Positions 52,659-61,067 of a stretch of 64,000 nucleotides of DNA are shown in pieces. Below the pieces are notes generated by a model. That model made no database searches and was not told the origin of the DNA. It saw only the letters and a program-made list of their open reading frames with translations. Position 1 is the first letter of the stretch, and each line of letters opens with the position of its first letter. Source of the stretch: Curtobacterium sp. ZW137 (GTDB lineage Bacteria; Actinomycetota; Actinomycetes; Actinomycetales; Microbacteriaceae); NCBI RefSeq assembly GCF_003762905.1, contig NZ_RJKS01000001.1:868001-932000 (forward strand). Direction: 5' to 3'. A program made the position numbers and the translations under genes.

Positions 52659-54302
52659 ATGACCGCCACGCTCGTCGCCAAGGGCCTCGCCGGCGGCTAC
52701 GCCGCACGCACGCTGTTCGACTCCCTCGACCTGACGGTCGCACCCGGTGACGTGATCGGGGTCGTCGGCGTGAACGGCGCCGGCAAGTCGACGCTGCTCC
52801 GGCTGCTGGCGGGCGTCGACGAACCCCTCGCCGGCACGGTGTCGCTCGCCCCGACCGACGCCTTCGTCGGCTGGCTCCCCCAGGAGCACGAGCGCGTCGC
52901 CGGCGAGACGGTCGCGGCGTACCTGGCCCGGCGAACGGGCTGCGCCGCGGCCACCGCCGAGATGGACACCGCCGCTGCGGCGCTCGGGGACCCGGACGCC
53001 GGGGCCGACGCCCCCGACCGCTACTCCACCGCGCTCGACCGGTGGCTCGCCTCGGGAGCCGCGGACCTCGACGAACGCGTCCCGGTCGTCCTCGCGGACC
53101 TCGGGCTCACCGTCGACACGACGGCGCCGATGACCGCGCTCTCCGGCGGGCAGGCGGCACGGGTGGGCCTCGCGGCGCTCCTGCTCTCGCGGTTCGACAT
53201 CGTGCTCCTCGACGAGCCGACGAACGACCTCGACCTCGACGGGCTCCGCCGTCTCGAGGACTTCGTGCACGGCCTCCGCGGCGGCGCCATCCTGGTCAGC
53301 CACGACCGGGAGTTCCTCGCCCGCTCGGTCACCGCGGTCCTCGAGCTGGACCTGGCACAGTCCTCGAACCGGCTCTTCGGGGGTGGCTACGACGCGTACC
53401 TCGAAGAGCGCGAGATCGCCCGGCAGCACAAGCGCGACGCGTACGACGAGTTCGCCGCGACGAAGGCCGACCTGGTGTCCCGTGCCCGCACGCAGCGGGA
53501 GTGGTCGAGCCAGGGCGTCCGGAACGCGATGAAGAAGGCACCGGACAACGACAAGATCCGCCGCAAGGCCGCGTCCGAGTCGAGCGAGAAGCAGGCGCAG
53601 AAGGTCCGGCAGATGGAATCGCGCATCGCCCGCCTCGACGAGGTGGAGGAGCCCCGCAAGGAGTGGCAGCTCGAGTTCACGATCGGCCAGGCCCCGCGCA
53701 GCTCCGCCGTCGTCGCGACCCTGTCCGACGCCACGTTCACGCAGGGCGACTTCACGCTCGGCCCGGTGACGCTGCAGGTCGACGGCGGCGACCGCATCGG
53801 CATCACCGGCCCGAACGGCGCCGGCAAGTCGACGCTCCTCCGCGCACTCCTCGGCAAGCAGGCACCGACGACGGGCACGGCGAGCACCGGGGCGAACGTC
53901 GCGATCGGCGAGATCGACCAGGCGCGCGGGCTCTTCACCGGCACCGAGCCGCTCGCCGTGCTCGTCGAGGACCTCGTCCCGGAGATGGCCACAGCCGAGG
54001 TCCGCACGCTCCTGGCGAAGTTCGGCCTCAAGGCAGACCACGTCGGCCGCGCCGCCGGCGAGCTCTCCCCCGGCGAACGCACCCGTGCCGGGCTGGCCCT
54101 GCTGCAGGCCCGCGGGGTGAACGTCCTCGTGCTCGACGAGCCGACGAACCACCTCGACCTCGCCGCGATCGAGCAGCTCGAGCAGGCGCTCGACTCTTAC
54201 GACGGCACCCTCCTGCTCGTCACGCACGACCGCCGGATGCTCGAGACGGTTCGTCTGGACCGCCAGTGGCGTGTCGAGGCGGGTCACGTGACGGAACGCT
54301 GA
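52659..54302 (+). CDS. ABC-F family ATPase
   Basis: 547 residues, two ABC domains and no membrane segment. First Walker A GVNGAGKSTLLRLLAG near residue 38, signature LSGGQAARVGLAALL near 163, Walker B IVLLDEPTNDLDLDG near 186. The inter-domain linker (about 235-345) is charged and coiled-coil, like the P-site tRNA interaction motif. Second Walker A GPNGAGKSTLLRALLG near 386, signature LSPGERTRAGLALL near 468 and Walker B VLVLDEPTNHLDLAA near 490. ABC-F proteins act on ribosomes in translation or antibiotic protection; the subgroup cannot be fixed here. ATG with GACGAT 6 nt upstream. Strong terminator follows at once. Confidence 0.9.
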   Translation: MTATLVAKGLAGGYAARTLFDSLDLTVAPGDVIGVVGVNGAGKSTLLRLLAGVDEPLAGTVSLAPTDAFVGWLPQEHERVAGETVAAYLARRTGCAAATAEMDTAAAALGDPDAGADAPDRYSTALDRWLASGAADLDERVPVVLADLGLTVDTTAPMTALSGGQAARVGLAALLLSRFDIVLLDEPTNDLDLDGLRRLEDFVHGLRGGAILVSHDREFLARSVTAVLELDLAQSSNRLFGGGYDAYLEEREIARQHKRDAYDEFAATKADLVSRARTQREWSSQGVRNAMKKAPDNDKIRRKAASESSEKQAQKVRQMESRIARLDEVEEPRKEWQLEFTIGQAPRSSAVVATLSDATFTQGDFTLGPVTLQVDGGDRIGITGPNGAGKSTLLRALLGKQAPTTGTASTGANVAIGEIDQARGLFTGTEPLAVLVEDLVPEMATAEVRTLLAKFGLKADHVGRAAGELSPGERTRAGLALLQARGVNVLVLDEPTNHLDLAAIEQLEQALDSYDGTLLLVTHDRRMLETVRLDRQWRVEAGHVTER

Positions 54303-54303
54303 G

Positions 54304-54357
54304 ACCGCCGGACGGGAGGCCCGGTGCCGGCCCGCATCGAGCCTCCCGTCCGGTGGT
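54304..54357 (+). terminator. long hairpin terminator after the ABC-F gene
   Basis: ACCGCCGGACGGGAGGC pairs with the complement ending at 54357 over 17 bp with one G-T wobble; beyond a mismatch two more pairs form. It starts 2 nt after the ABC-F stop and lies between convergent genes. Same GGAGGC...GCCTCC core as at 17064 and 38865. Confidence 0.7.
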
Positions 54358-54398
54358 GACGCGCGCTCACCGCCCGGGCCGGCCATCGCACGTCGGCG

Positions 54399-55103
54399 TC
54401 AGTGGCCGGGCGCCTCGGCGATGAACTCGTCGCGGGTGACGCCCACCAGGGCGGTCGTCGCCGTCGCGGCCGCAGCCGCGTCGCCCGCGGCCAGCGCCCG
54501 TCCGACGGCCTCGTGCCGGGCTGCGGCGGCGCCCGTCCACCGGGTGATGGTGTCGCGGGACTCGGAGGTGCGGGTGCGGAGCAGTGCCTCGACGGTGGTC
54601 GCGAAGTGCGCGAAGACGGTGTTCCCGGAGCCGGTGAGGAGCGCGCGGTGGAAGCGCACGTCGGCCTCGAGGTAGGCGGTCCCGTCCCCGGACCGTGCGG
54701 CGTCCACCATGTCGAGCGCGGCGGCGAGCACCGGGGCGGTGGCACCCGTGCCGCGGGTCGCCGCGAGGGAGGCGGCGACGGGTTCGATCCCGAGGCGGAG
54801 CTCGAGGAGCTCCCGCTGCTGCACGAAGTACCCGCTCGAGGCACCGCGCCACCGGATCACCTCCGGCGCGAGCAGCTCCCACGACGTCGGCGGGAGCACC
54901 TGGGTGCCGACGCGCTGCCGGGGCTCGACCAGGCCGAGGGACTGCAGGACGCGGAGCGCCTCGCGCACGACCGAGCGCGAGACGCCGAACTCCGCGGTGA
55001 CGTCCTCGGGGCGGAGCACCGTGCCGGCGACGACCGCTCCGGCGACGATCCGCTGGCCCAGCGTCTCGAGCACCTGCGCGTGCAGGCCGCGTGGGGTCGT
55101 CAT
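54399..55103 (-). CDS. GntR-family (FadR/FCD subfamily) regulator of gluconate genes
   Basis: 234 residues. The N-terminal winged helix has GLHAQVLETLGQRIVAGAV and TAEFGVSRSVVREALRVLQSLGLVEPRQRVGTQV, the GntR signature. The C-terminal FCD effector domain has the metal-ligand histidines in ADVRFHRALL near 148 and later positions. Divergent from gntP across 202 bp with a palindromic operator, so it probably represses the gluconate genes and responds to gluconate or a derivative. ATG at 55103 with GGAGGA 4 nt upstream. Confidence 0.9.
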   Translation of the reverse strand: MTTPRGLHAQVLETLGQRIVAGAVVAGTVLRPEDVTAEFGVSRSVVREALRVLQSLGLVEPRQRVGTQVLPPTSWELLAPEVIRWRGASSGYFVQQRELLELRLGIEPVAASLAATRGTGATAPVLAAALDMVDAARSGDGTAYLEADVRFHRALLTGSGNTVFAHFATTVEALLRTRTSESRDTITRWTGAAAARHEAVGRALAAGDAAAAATATTALVGVTRDEFIAEAPGH

Positions 55104-55206
55104 CGTTCCTCCGTGCAGTACGTCGTGCGCGTCGGTGTGACGCGATCTCCATCAGACCGGCAGACTGCGCGGACGGGAGTGTGCCGCGCGGCAGATCGCC
55201 ATGTAG

Positions 55207-55220
55207 TCTGATTAATCAGA
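55207..55220. promoter_or_regulatory. palindromic operator in the GntR/gntP intergenic region
   Basis: TCTGATTAATCAGA is a perfect 14-bp palindrome, one of the few AT-rich sites around, 104 bp from the regulator start and 85 bp from gntP. It suits a dimeric FadR-type GntR protein. Confidence 0.65.
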
Positions 55221-55305
55221 TTATTGGGTGACGGCGTGACGCGCCAGCACCACCGAGAACCAAGGCGACGGAGCCACGCATCAGCGGCTCCAGGAAGGGG
55301 CACCG

Positions 55306-56868
55306 ATGCCTCACCCCCTCACCGCGAGCGGCCCGGTCACCAGCACCGTGCTCGCCGCCGGGACCGAGACGGTCAAGGCCGCCGGCACCGTGCCGCAGCT
55401 CGTGATCGCAGCGCTGGCCGGCGTCGTCGTGATCATCGTGCTGATCACCTGGCTCAAGATCCACCCGTTCATCGCCCTGACGATCGGCGCGATCGGCGTC
55501 GGCATCGGTGCCGGCCTCGCCCCGGCGAAGGCGGTCGAGAGCTTCGGCACCGGATTCGGCGACACGATGACGAGCGTCGGCATCCTGGTCGGCCTCGGGT
55601 CGATGTTCGGCAAGATGCTCGTCGACTCGGGCGCTGCCGACCGGGTCGTGGACACGCTCGTCCGGAAGTCGTCGAAGGCGCTACTGCCCTGGACGATGGC
55701 GCTCATCGGGGCGCTGATCGGCCTGCCGATGTTCTTCGAGGTCGGCCTCGTGCTCCTGATCCCGATCATCGTCCTCGTCGCCAAGCGCAGCGAGGTCCCG
55801 GTCATGAAGATCGCGGTCCCGGCGCTCGTCGGCCTCTCCACGATGCACGCGTTCGTCCCGCCGCACCCCGGCCCGCTCGTCGCGATCTCGACCGTCGGGG
55901 CGAACCTCGGCACCACGCTGGCGTTCGGCATCGTGCTGGCGATCCCGGTGATCATCCTCTCCGGGCCGCTCTTCGCCACCTTCGCGGCCCGCTGGGTCCC
56001 GATCCCCGCGCCGGACCTGTTCGGGTCGCGCGGCGGCTCCGAGTCCGGTTCGGGCTCGAGCTCCGGCGGCGGCTCCGGCGCCGGCTCGGATCCCGCGCAC
56101 GAAGGCCGTCAGGCCCGACGCGGACGGCCCTCGCAGGACACCGCGTCGCTGCCGAACGGCAAGAGCGACTTCACGCGGACCATCACCGAACCGCGCAGCC
56201 CGTCCTTCACGGTCGCGCTCATCGGCATCCTGCTGCCCGTCGTGCTCATGCTCGCCGCGGCCATCCGTGAAGCAACGGTCCCCGACGCCTCCGGCACCTG
56301 GGTGGGCCTCCTCGACTTCCTCGGCACGCCGATGATCGCCATCGGCCTCGCCGCGCTCTACGCGATCGTCTTCTTCGCGATCGGCGGCGGCATGGACCGG
56401 TCCGCGGTGTCGAAGTCCCTCGAGAGCGCGCTGCCGCCCGTCGCCGGGGTGCTCCTCATCGTCGGTGCCGGTGGTGGGTTCAAGCAGGTGCTCATCGACA
56501 CCGGGATCGGCGGGGTGATCGCCGACGCGGTGAAGGACTCCGGCGTCTCGGTGCTCCTCGTCGCGTGGGTCGTGTCCGCGCTCGTCCGTGTCGCGACCGG
56601 CTCCGCCACCGTCGCGACCGTCACCGCCGCGGGCATCATGGCCCCGATCGCGCAGGGGCTGTCCACGCCAGAGACCTCGTTGCTCGTCCTGGCGATCGGC
56701 GCCGGCTCGGTGTTCCTGTCGCACGTCAACGACGCCGGGTTCTGGCTGGTGAAGAGCTACTTCAACATGACCGTCGGGCAGACGTTCAAGACGTGGACGG
56801 TCCTGGAGTGCCTGATCTCCGTGTTCGGGTTGCTCGGGGTCCTGCTGGCCGGGGTGTTCATCTCGTGA
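55306..56868 (+). CDS. gntP: Gluconate permease (GntP family)
   Basis: 520-residue proton-coupled gluconate transporter with about 12 helices. Family segments include SFGTGFGDTMTSVGILVGLGSMFGKML near residue 75-101, FVPPHPGPLVAIS near 183 and SHVNDAGFWLVKSYFNMTVGQTFKTW near 466-491. A hydrophilic Gly/Ser-rich loop (about 240-290) between the halves is longer than usual. ATG at 55306 has GGAAGGGG 5 nt upstream. Its stop overlaps the gluconokinase start (GTGA), and the divergent GntR gene controls the pair. Confidence 0.93.
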   Translation: MPHPLTASGPVTSTVLAAGTETVKAAGTVPQLVIAALAGVVVIIVLITWLKIHPFIALTIGAIGVGIGAGLAPAKAVESFGTGFGDTMTSVGILVGLGSMFGKMLVDSGAADRVVDTLVRKSSKALLPWTMALIGALIGLPMFFEVGLVLLIPIIVLVAKRSEVPVMKIAVPALVGLSTMHAFVPPHPGPLVAISTVGANLGTTLAFGIVLAIPVIILSGPLFATFAARWVPIPAPDLFGSRGGSESGSGSSSGGGSGAGSDPAHEGRQARRGRPSQDTASLPNGKSDFTRTITEPRSPSFTVALIGILLPVVLMLAAAIREATVPDASGTWVGLLDFLGTPMIAIGLAALYAIVFFAIGGGMDRSAVSKSLESALPPVAGVLLIVGAGGGFKQVLIDTGIGGVIADAVKDSGVSVLLVAWVVSALVRVATGSATVATVTAAGIMAPIAQGLSTPETSLLVLAIGAGSVFLSHVNDAGFWLVKSYFNMTVGQTFKTWTVLECLISVFGLLGVLLAGVFIS

Positions 56869-57401
56869 GCGACTCGACCGATTCCGCTGCGCGCGATGCC
56901 CGCGTCCTCGTGGTGATGGGGGTCTCCGGCTCCGGCAAGTCCACCGTCGCCGCGATGGTCGCCGAACGACTCGGGTGGGACTTCGCCGAGGGCGACTCGA
57001 TGCACCCGCCGGCGAACGTCGACAAGATGCACGCCGGCATCCCCCTCGACGACGAGGACCGGTGGCCCTGGCTCGACGTGGTCTCCGGCTGGATCGACGA
57101 CCACCTGGCCGACGGCTCGCACGGGGTCGTGACCTGCTCGGCGCTGAAGCGCTCGTACCGCGACGTCCTCCGGGCACCCGGGGTCGTGTTCGTGCACGTC
57201 GCAGGGGACGGGGCGCTCATCGAGGAGCGGATGTCCGCACGCACGGGGCACTACATGCCGACGTCGTTGCTGGCGTCCCAGCTCGCGATCCTCGAGCGCC
57301 CGGGGTCGGACGAGGCGCACATCACGATCGCCGCCGACCGCACCCCGTCCGAGGAGGCCACCGAGGTCATCGCCCGCCTGGCGCTGGCTCCCGCGCGCTG
57401 A
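56865..57401 (+). CDS. gntK: Gluconokinase
   Basis: 178-residue P-loop kinase that phosphorylates gluconate to 6-phosphogluconate for the pentose phosphate pathway. P-loop MGVSGSGKSTVA is near residue 18; GDSMHPPANVDKMHAGIPLDDEDRWPWL near 43-70 is diagnostic, followed by CSALKRSYRD near 92. GTG at 56865 overlaps the permease stop. Complete uptake-and-kinase module with its regulator. Confidence 0.95.
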   Translation: MSDSTDSAARDARVLVVMGVSGSGKSTVAAMVAERLGWDFAEGDSMHPPANVDKMHAGIPLDDEDRWPWLDVVSGWIDDHLADGSHGVVTCSALKRSYRDVLRAPGVVFVHVAGDGALIEERMSARTGHYMPTSLLASQLAILERPGSDEAHITIAADRTPSEEATEVIARLALAPAR

Positions 57402-57443
57402 CCCCCGCGCGCTGACGCCGTGGGCTGACCCGGCTCGGCGCCC

Positions 57444-57485
57444 GCTACCGGCGGGCGCCGCGCCGCTACCGGCGGGCGCCGCGCC
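57444..57485. repeat. 21-bp tandem duplication over a stop codon
   Basis: Two exact copies of a 21-bp unit (57444-57464, 57465-57485), beginning GCTACCGGCGGGCGCC. The stop codon of the GNAT gene lies in the second copy and is repeated in the first, in frame. Confidence 0.7.
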
Positions 57486-58074
57486 GCGTCCGCGGCCCGC
57501 GGAGCCGCAGTCGCATCGTCACCGTGCCGAGCCACCGGTCGTACTTGTAGCCGACCTTGCCCATCCGCCCGATCTCCTCGAAGCCGAGCCGCTGGTGCAA
57601 CCGGATCGAGGCGTCGGCGGACCGGTCGGCGATGACCGCGACGACCTCGCGCACGCCGGCGGCCCGGCACTCGTCGAGCAGCGCCTCCATCAGCGCGCGT
57701 CCGAGCCCCTTGCCGCCGGACGCCGGCCCCAGGTAGATCGAGTTCTCCACGACGTGGTTCGACCGGTCGCGCGGGTTCCACGGGTCGACGAGGGCGTACC
57801 CGAGGATCTGCCCGGACGGGTTCACCGCGACGAGGAAGGGCAGCTTCCGCCGCCGGATCTCGTCGTAGCGCTGCTTCCACGCCGCGAAGGACAGCACCGA
57901 CCCGTCGAACGTCACCGACGAGTTCCGCACGTAGTGCGAATGGATGTCACGGATGTCCGGCAGGTCCGACGGCTCCGCAGCGCGGATCGACCAGACGAAC
58001 GCGGTCTCCGACGGGGCCGGCGCACGCAGATGGCGCGGCAGCACCCGCCGCTGGCGGTATTCCTCCTCGAGCAC
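57466..58074 (-). CDS. GNAT-family N-acetyltransferase (PAT/BAR-like)
   Basis: 202 residues. The GNAT core runs from about 27 to 190, with acetyl-CoA-binding ASGGKGLGRALMEALL near 118-133 (Q/RxxGxG/A type) and the C-terminal RLGFEEIGRMGKVGYKYDRWLGTVTMRL, as in phosphinothricin-type acetyltransferases. Substrate unknown. An N-terminal extension of about 25 Arg-rich residues is unusual, and the C-terminus is Arg-rich. GTG at 58074 has TAGGCT 6 nt upstream. Its stop lies in a 21-bp tandem repeat. Confidence 0.83.
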   Translation of the reverse strand: MLEEEYRQRRVLPRHLRAPAPSETAFVWSIRAAEPSDLPDIRDIHSHYVRNSSVTFDGSVLSFAAWKQRYDEIRRRKLPFLVAVNPSGQILGYALVDPWNPRDRSNHVVENSIYLGPASGGKGLGRALMEALLDECRAAGVREVVAVIADRSADASIRLHQRLGFEEIGRMGKVGYKYDRWLGTVTMRLRLRGPRTRRGARR

Positions 58075-58080
58075 GCTCCG

Positions 58081-58086
58081 AGCCTA
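58081..58086 (-). promoter_or_regulatory. -10 element of the GNAT gene
   Basis: TAGGCT on the minus strand, 6 nt before the GTG at 58074; leaderless type. Confidence 0.45.
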
Positions 58087-58155
58087 CGGGTCCCGCCCGA
58101 CGCGCGGGGCAGGGTCGCGTCCGACGCGCGGTCACGGGGCCGGCCTGGAGGCTCG

Positions 58156-58842
58156 TCACACCCGCGCGGGCAGCGTCCAGTCGACGGGGTCGGCACCCTG
58201 GGCGACGAGCAGCTCGTTCACCTGCGAGAAGGGACGGCTGCCGAAGAACCCGCGGGAGGCACTCAGCGGGCTCGGGTGCGCGGACGCGACGACCGGGGTG
58301 TCCCCGAGGAACGGCCGGACGGACCCGGCCTGGGCGCCCCAGAGCACCGCGACGAGCGGCTTCCCGCGGGCGACCAGTGCCCGGACGGCCTGCTCGGTGA
58401 CCCGCTCCCAGCCCTTGTTCCGGTGGCTGCCGGCGTCCCCCGCGCCGACGGTGAGCACCCGGTTGAGCAGCATCACGCCGCGCGAGGACCACGGGCGGAG
58501 GTCGCCGTGCTCGGGCGGGGTCACCCCGAGGTCGTCGTGCAGCTCGCGGTAGATGTTCGCCAGGCTGCGCGGGACCGGGCGGACGCCGGGGTCGACCGCG
58601 AAGGACAGCCCGATCGGGTGCCCGGGCGTCGGGTACGGGTCCTGCCCGATCACGAGCACCCTGACCTCGTCGAAGGGGTACTCGAATGCGCGGAGCACCG
58701 ATGCGCCCGCCGGCAGGTACGGACGACCGGCGGCGGTCTCCTCGCGGAGCCAGGCGCCGAGGCGGTGGACGTCGTCCTCCACCGGGGCGAGCGCGGTCGC
58801 CCAGCCGGGATCGACCAGGTCGGCGAGCGGGACGGGCTGCAT
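58156..58842 (-). CDS. ung: Uracil-DNA glycosylase (family 1)
   Basis: 228 residues. Removes uracil from DNA. The water-activating motif is [20 protein letters not shown] near residues 64-83, and the leucine-intercalation loop is [17 protein letters not shown] near 187-203. The [15 protein letters not shown] segment is also typical. Full length. ATG at 58842; no clear ribosome site or -10 within 25 nt, so it may be translated from the message of the S51-like and PRT genes, whose last stop lies 18 nt upstream. Confidence 0.96.
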   Translation of the reverse strand: MQPVPLADLVDPGWATALAPVEDDVHRLGAWLREETAAGRPYLPAGASVLRAFEYPFDEVRVLVIGQDPYPTPGHPIGLSFAVDPGVRPVPRSLANIYRELHDDLGVTPPEHGDLRPWSSRGVMLLNRVLTVGAGDAGSHRNKGWERVTEQAVRALVARGKPLVAVLWGAQAGSVRPFLGDTPVVASAHPSPLSASRGFFGSRPFSQVNELLVAQGADPVDWTLPARV

Positions 58843-58860
58843 CGGGGTGTCGGTGCGCTG

Positions 58861-59580
58861 CTACGCGCCCATGGTCCCGACGGAGACCGACTCGTCGCCG
58901 GCCACCACCCGCCACACGCTGCCGGAGCCGCGGACCTCGAGCGCGCCCTCGCCGACGACGAGCGCGGTGTCCTCGTCGATGGCGAGACCGGCGGTGACGA
59001 ACTCGGCTTCCGCGCTGGCGATGAGCCGCGCGAGGGTGCCGGCCTGCACCGCGTGCACGTCGATGGTGAGGTCGACCAGGCCGAGGCCCTCGCGGAGCTC
59101 CACCTCGTCGAGACCTTCGGACGCGCCCTCCGGGCAGACCTCGACGCCGCCGACGCGCCAGCCGCCGAGGAGCGCGCGGTCGGACGCGATCATCGCGCCG
59201 GCCGAGTAGCCGAGGTAGGGCAGCCCGTCCGAGACGAGCAGCCGGATCTGGTCCACGAGCGGCGCGACGGCGTCGAGGTAGTCCGGGGTGCGGCCGCCGC
59301 CGACGACGAGCGCGTCGATGTCGCTGAGGACGGCGGTGCTGAACGGCTGGCCGGGCGCGACCTCGGTCACGAGGACCTCCGCGGCACGGGCGCCGCCGAG
59401 GGTCTCCGCGATGTCCGCGGTGGACGAGGGGCTCGAGCCGTCCGGGCCGGCGACCGAGAGGAGCCCGATGCGCGGGACGGTGCGGCCGACCGCGGCGGAC
59501 CGGGCGGTCGCCTCGGCGAGGAAGGGAGCAGCGGCGTCGGACGCGGCGAGGAGTCCGCCACCGACGAGGTGGATGCTCAC
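58861..59580 (-). CDS. S51/cyanophycinase-like class I glutamine-amidotransferase-fold peptidase
   Basis: 239 residues. Nucleophile elbow PYLGYSAGAMIAS near residue 121 has Ser rather than Cys, as in dipeptidase E and cyanophycinase. GGGRTPDYL near 94 and LVGGGLLAA at the N-terminus fit. These enzymes cleave aspartyl or polymer-like peptide bonds. No cyanophycin synthetase is in the window, so the substrate is open. GTG overlaps the phosphoribosyltransferase stop (GTGA). Confidence 0.77.
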   Translation of the reverse strand: MSIHLVGGGLLAASDAAAPFLAEATARSAAVGRTVPRIGLLSVAGPDGSSPSSTADIAETLGGARAAEVLVTEVAPGQPFSTAVLSDIDALVVGGGRTPDYLDAVAPLVDQIRLLVSDGLPYLGYSAGAMIASDRALLGGWRVGGVEVCPEGASEGLDEVELREGLGLVDLTIDVHAVQAGTLARLIASAEAEFVTAGLAIDEDTALVVGEGALEVRGSGSVWRVVAGDESVSVGTMGA

Positions 59581-60107
59581 GACTCGGCCGTCACGGGTGC
59601 GAGGGCGCTCCAGGGGAACGTGATCCAGCCGTCGACGCGACGCCAGACGTGGTCGGGCTCGAGGACGGTGCCCGGCTTGGAGTAGAGGCACGCGCTGCGG
59701 ACGTCGGCGCCGGCCTTCGCGATGATGTCCACGACGAGGGCGAGGGTGCGCCCGGAGTCGGAGACGTCGTCCACGACGAGGACGCGCTTGCCCGCCAGGC
59801 TCGGGGCGTCGAGCGCCGGTGCGAGCACGACGGGCTCTTCGAGGCGCTGCTCGACGTCGGTGTAGAACTCGACGTTGATCGAGCCGCACTCCTTGGTGCC
59901 GAGCGCGTAGGCGACGGCCCCGGCGATGATGAGTCCGCCGCGGGCGACGGCCACCACGACCTCGGGTTCGAACCCGGCGGAGAGGACGTCCTTCGCGAGG
60001 AGTCGTGCCGCGTCGCCGAACTCGAGCCAGCCCAGGACCTCTGGCCCGCTCGTCACGGTCACGACAGCGGGCGACGGGGACTCGGCGGGTTCGCTGCTGA
60101 TCGGCAT
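59577..60107 (-). CDS. Phosphoribosyltransferase (type I PRT fold)
   Basis: 176 residues. The PRPP-binding loop VLVVDDVSDSGRTLALV is near residues 108-124, and the aromatic/basic hood region and EFYTD segment resemble xanthine/hypoxanthine phosphoribosyltransferases. C-terminal WITFPWSA is shared with gpt/hpt-like proteins of actinobacteria. Base specificity not determined. ATG at 60107 has TACCGT 6 nt upstream. Coupled to the S51-like gene. Confidence 0.85.
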   Translation of the reverse strand: MPISSEPAESPSPAVVTVTSGPEVLGWLEFGDAARLLAKDVLSAGFEPEVVVAVARGGLIIAGAVAYALGTKECGSINVEFYTDVEQRLEEPVVLAPALDAPSLAGKRVLVVDDVSDSGRTLALVVDIIAKAGADVRSACLYSKPGTVLEPDHVWRRVDGWITFPWSALAPVTAES

Positions 60108-60113
60108 CCGACC

Positions 60114-60119
60114 ACGGTA
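60114..60119 (-). promoter_or_regulatory. -10 element of the phosphoribosyltransferase gene
   Basis: TACCGT on the minus strand, 6 nt before the ATG at 60107; leaderless type. Confidence 0.45.
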
Positions 60120-60198
60120 CCGGCAGGGATGCCACTGCCGCGACCCGCAGTCGCCGCCCGGGCGCGTGCGGACGCGAGCCCGGGCGGTCCGGTGCCGC

Positions 60199-60972
60199 TC
60201 AGGACTTGGGCGACAGGTGTCCGCGCGCGAGCTTGTGCTGCGCCGACTGCGCGACCGGACGGATCGTGATGAGGTCGAGGTTCACGTGGGCGGGCAGCTC
60301 GACCGAGTGCACGATCGCCGCCGCGACGTCGTCCGCCGTGAGCGGGTCCTCGACGCCGTCGTACACCGCGGCGGCCTTGGCCTCGTCGCCGCCGAACCGC
60401 ACGAGCGCGAACTCGTCGGTCTTCACCAGGCCCGGGGCGATCTCGACGACGCGGATCGGTTCGCCGTTCAGCTCGAGCCGCAGCGCGCCGACGAGCGCGT
60501 GCTCGGCGAACTTCGCGGCGTTGTACCCGCCGCCGTTCTCGTAGGCGGTGAAGCCCGCGGTGCTGGTCACCGTGACGATGTCGGCGCTCCCGGCATCGGC
60601 CGCGCGGCGGCGCAGCTGCGGGAGCAGTGCCGCGATGACGCGCTTCGTGCCGATCACGTTGACCTCGAACATCGCGCGCCAGTCGTCGACGTCGGAGTCC
60701 TCGACGCTCGCGGACCCGAAGGCGCCGCCGGCGTTGTTGACGAGCACGTCGGCTCCCCCGAGCTCTGCGACGCGCGCAGCGAGCGCCGCCACGTCCTCGG
60801 CCACCGTGATGTCGGCCACGAGGGTGTCGGCGCCGGTCTCCTCGGCGAGCGCCGCGAGTCGTTCGGCGCGTCGGGCGACGGCCAGCACGTCCCATCCGTG
60901 CGCGGTGAACAGACGGACGGTGGCCGCCCCGATCCCCGAGCTCGCTCCCGTGACGACGACGCGACGTGCCAT
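60199..60972 (-). CDS. Short-chain dehydrogenase/reductase
   Basis: 257 residues. NAD(P) motif TGASSGIGAATV at residues 8-19, NNAGGAFGSA near 84, catalytic serine in VTVTSTAGFTAY near 137 and YNAAKFAEHAL near 153 (YxxxK). The pattern resembles serine/3-hydroxy acid dehydrogenases (YdfG-like), including IAPGLVKTDEF near 186. ATG at 60972 has GGAGGAAG upstream, a clear ribosome site. Divergent from the acyltransferase gene. Confidence 0.88.
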   Translation of the reverse strand: MARRVVVTGASSGIGAATVRLFTAHGWDVLAVARRAERLAALAEETGADTLVADITVAEDVAALAARVAELGGADVLVNNAGGAFGSASVEDSDVDDWRAMFEVNVIGTKRVIAALLPQLRRRAADAGSADIVTVTSTAGFTAYENGGGYNAAKFAEHALVGALRLELNGEPIRVVEIAPGLVKTDEFALVRFGGDEAKAAAVYDGVEDPLTADDVAAAIVHSVELPAHVNLDLITIRPVAQSAQHKLARGHLSPKS

Positions 60973-61053
60973 GTGCTTCCTCCAGCGCAGGTCAGATCCG
61001 ACACCGATGCGATGTCCGGACAACCGTACCGAACCGCGCACATCACGATCCGG

Positions 61054-61059
61054 TAACGT
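61054..61059 (+). promoter_or_regulatory. -10 element of the acyltransferase gene
   Basis: TAACGT, 8 nt before the ATG at 61068; leaderless type. Confidence 0.5.
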
Positions 61060-61067
61060 GACCGCCG

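Noticed and set aside
58861..59580. Cyanophycin degradation system
   Set aside because: The peptidase resembles cyanophycinase in fold and nucleophile, but no cyanophycin synthetase is present and the S51 family is broader.
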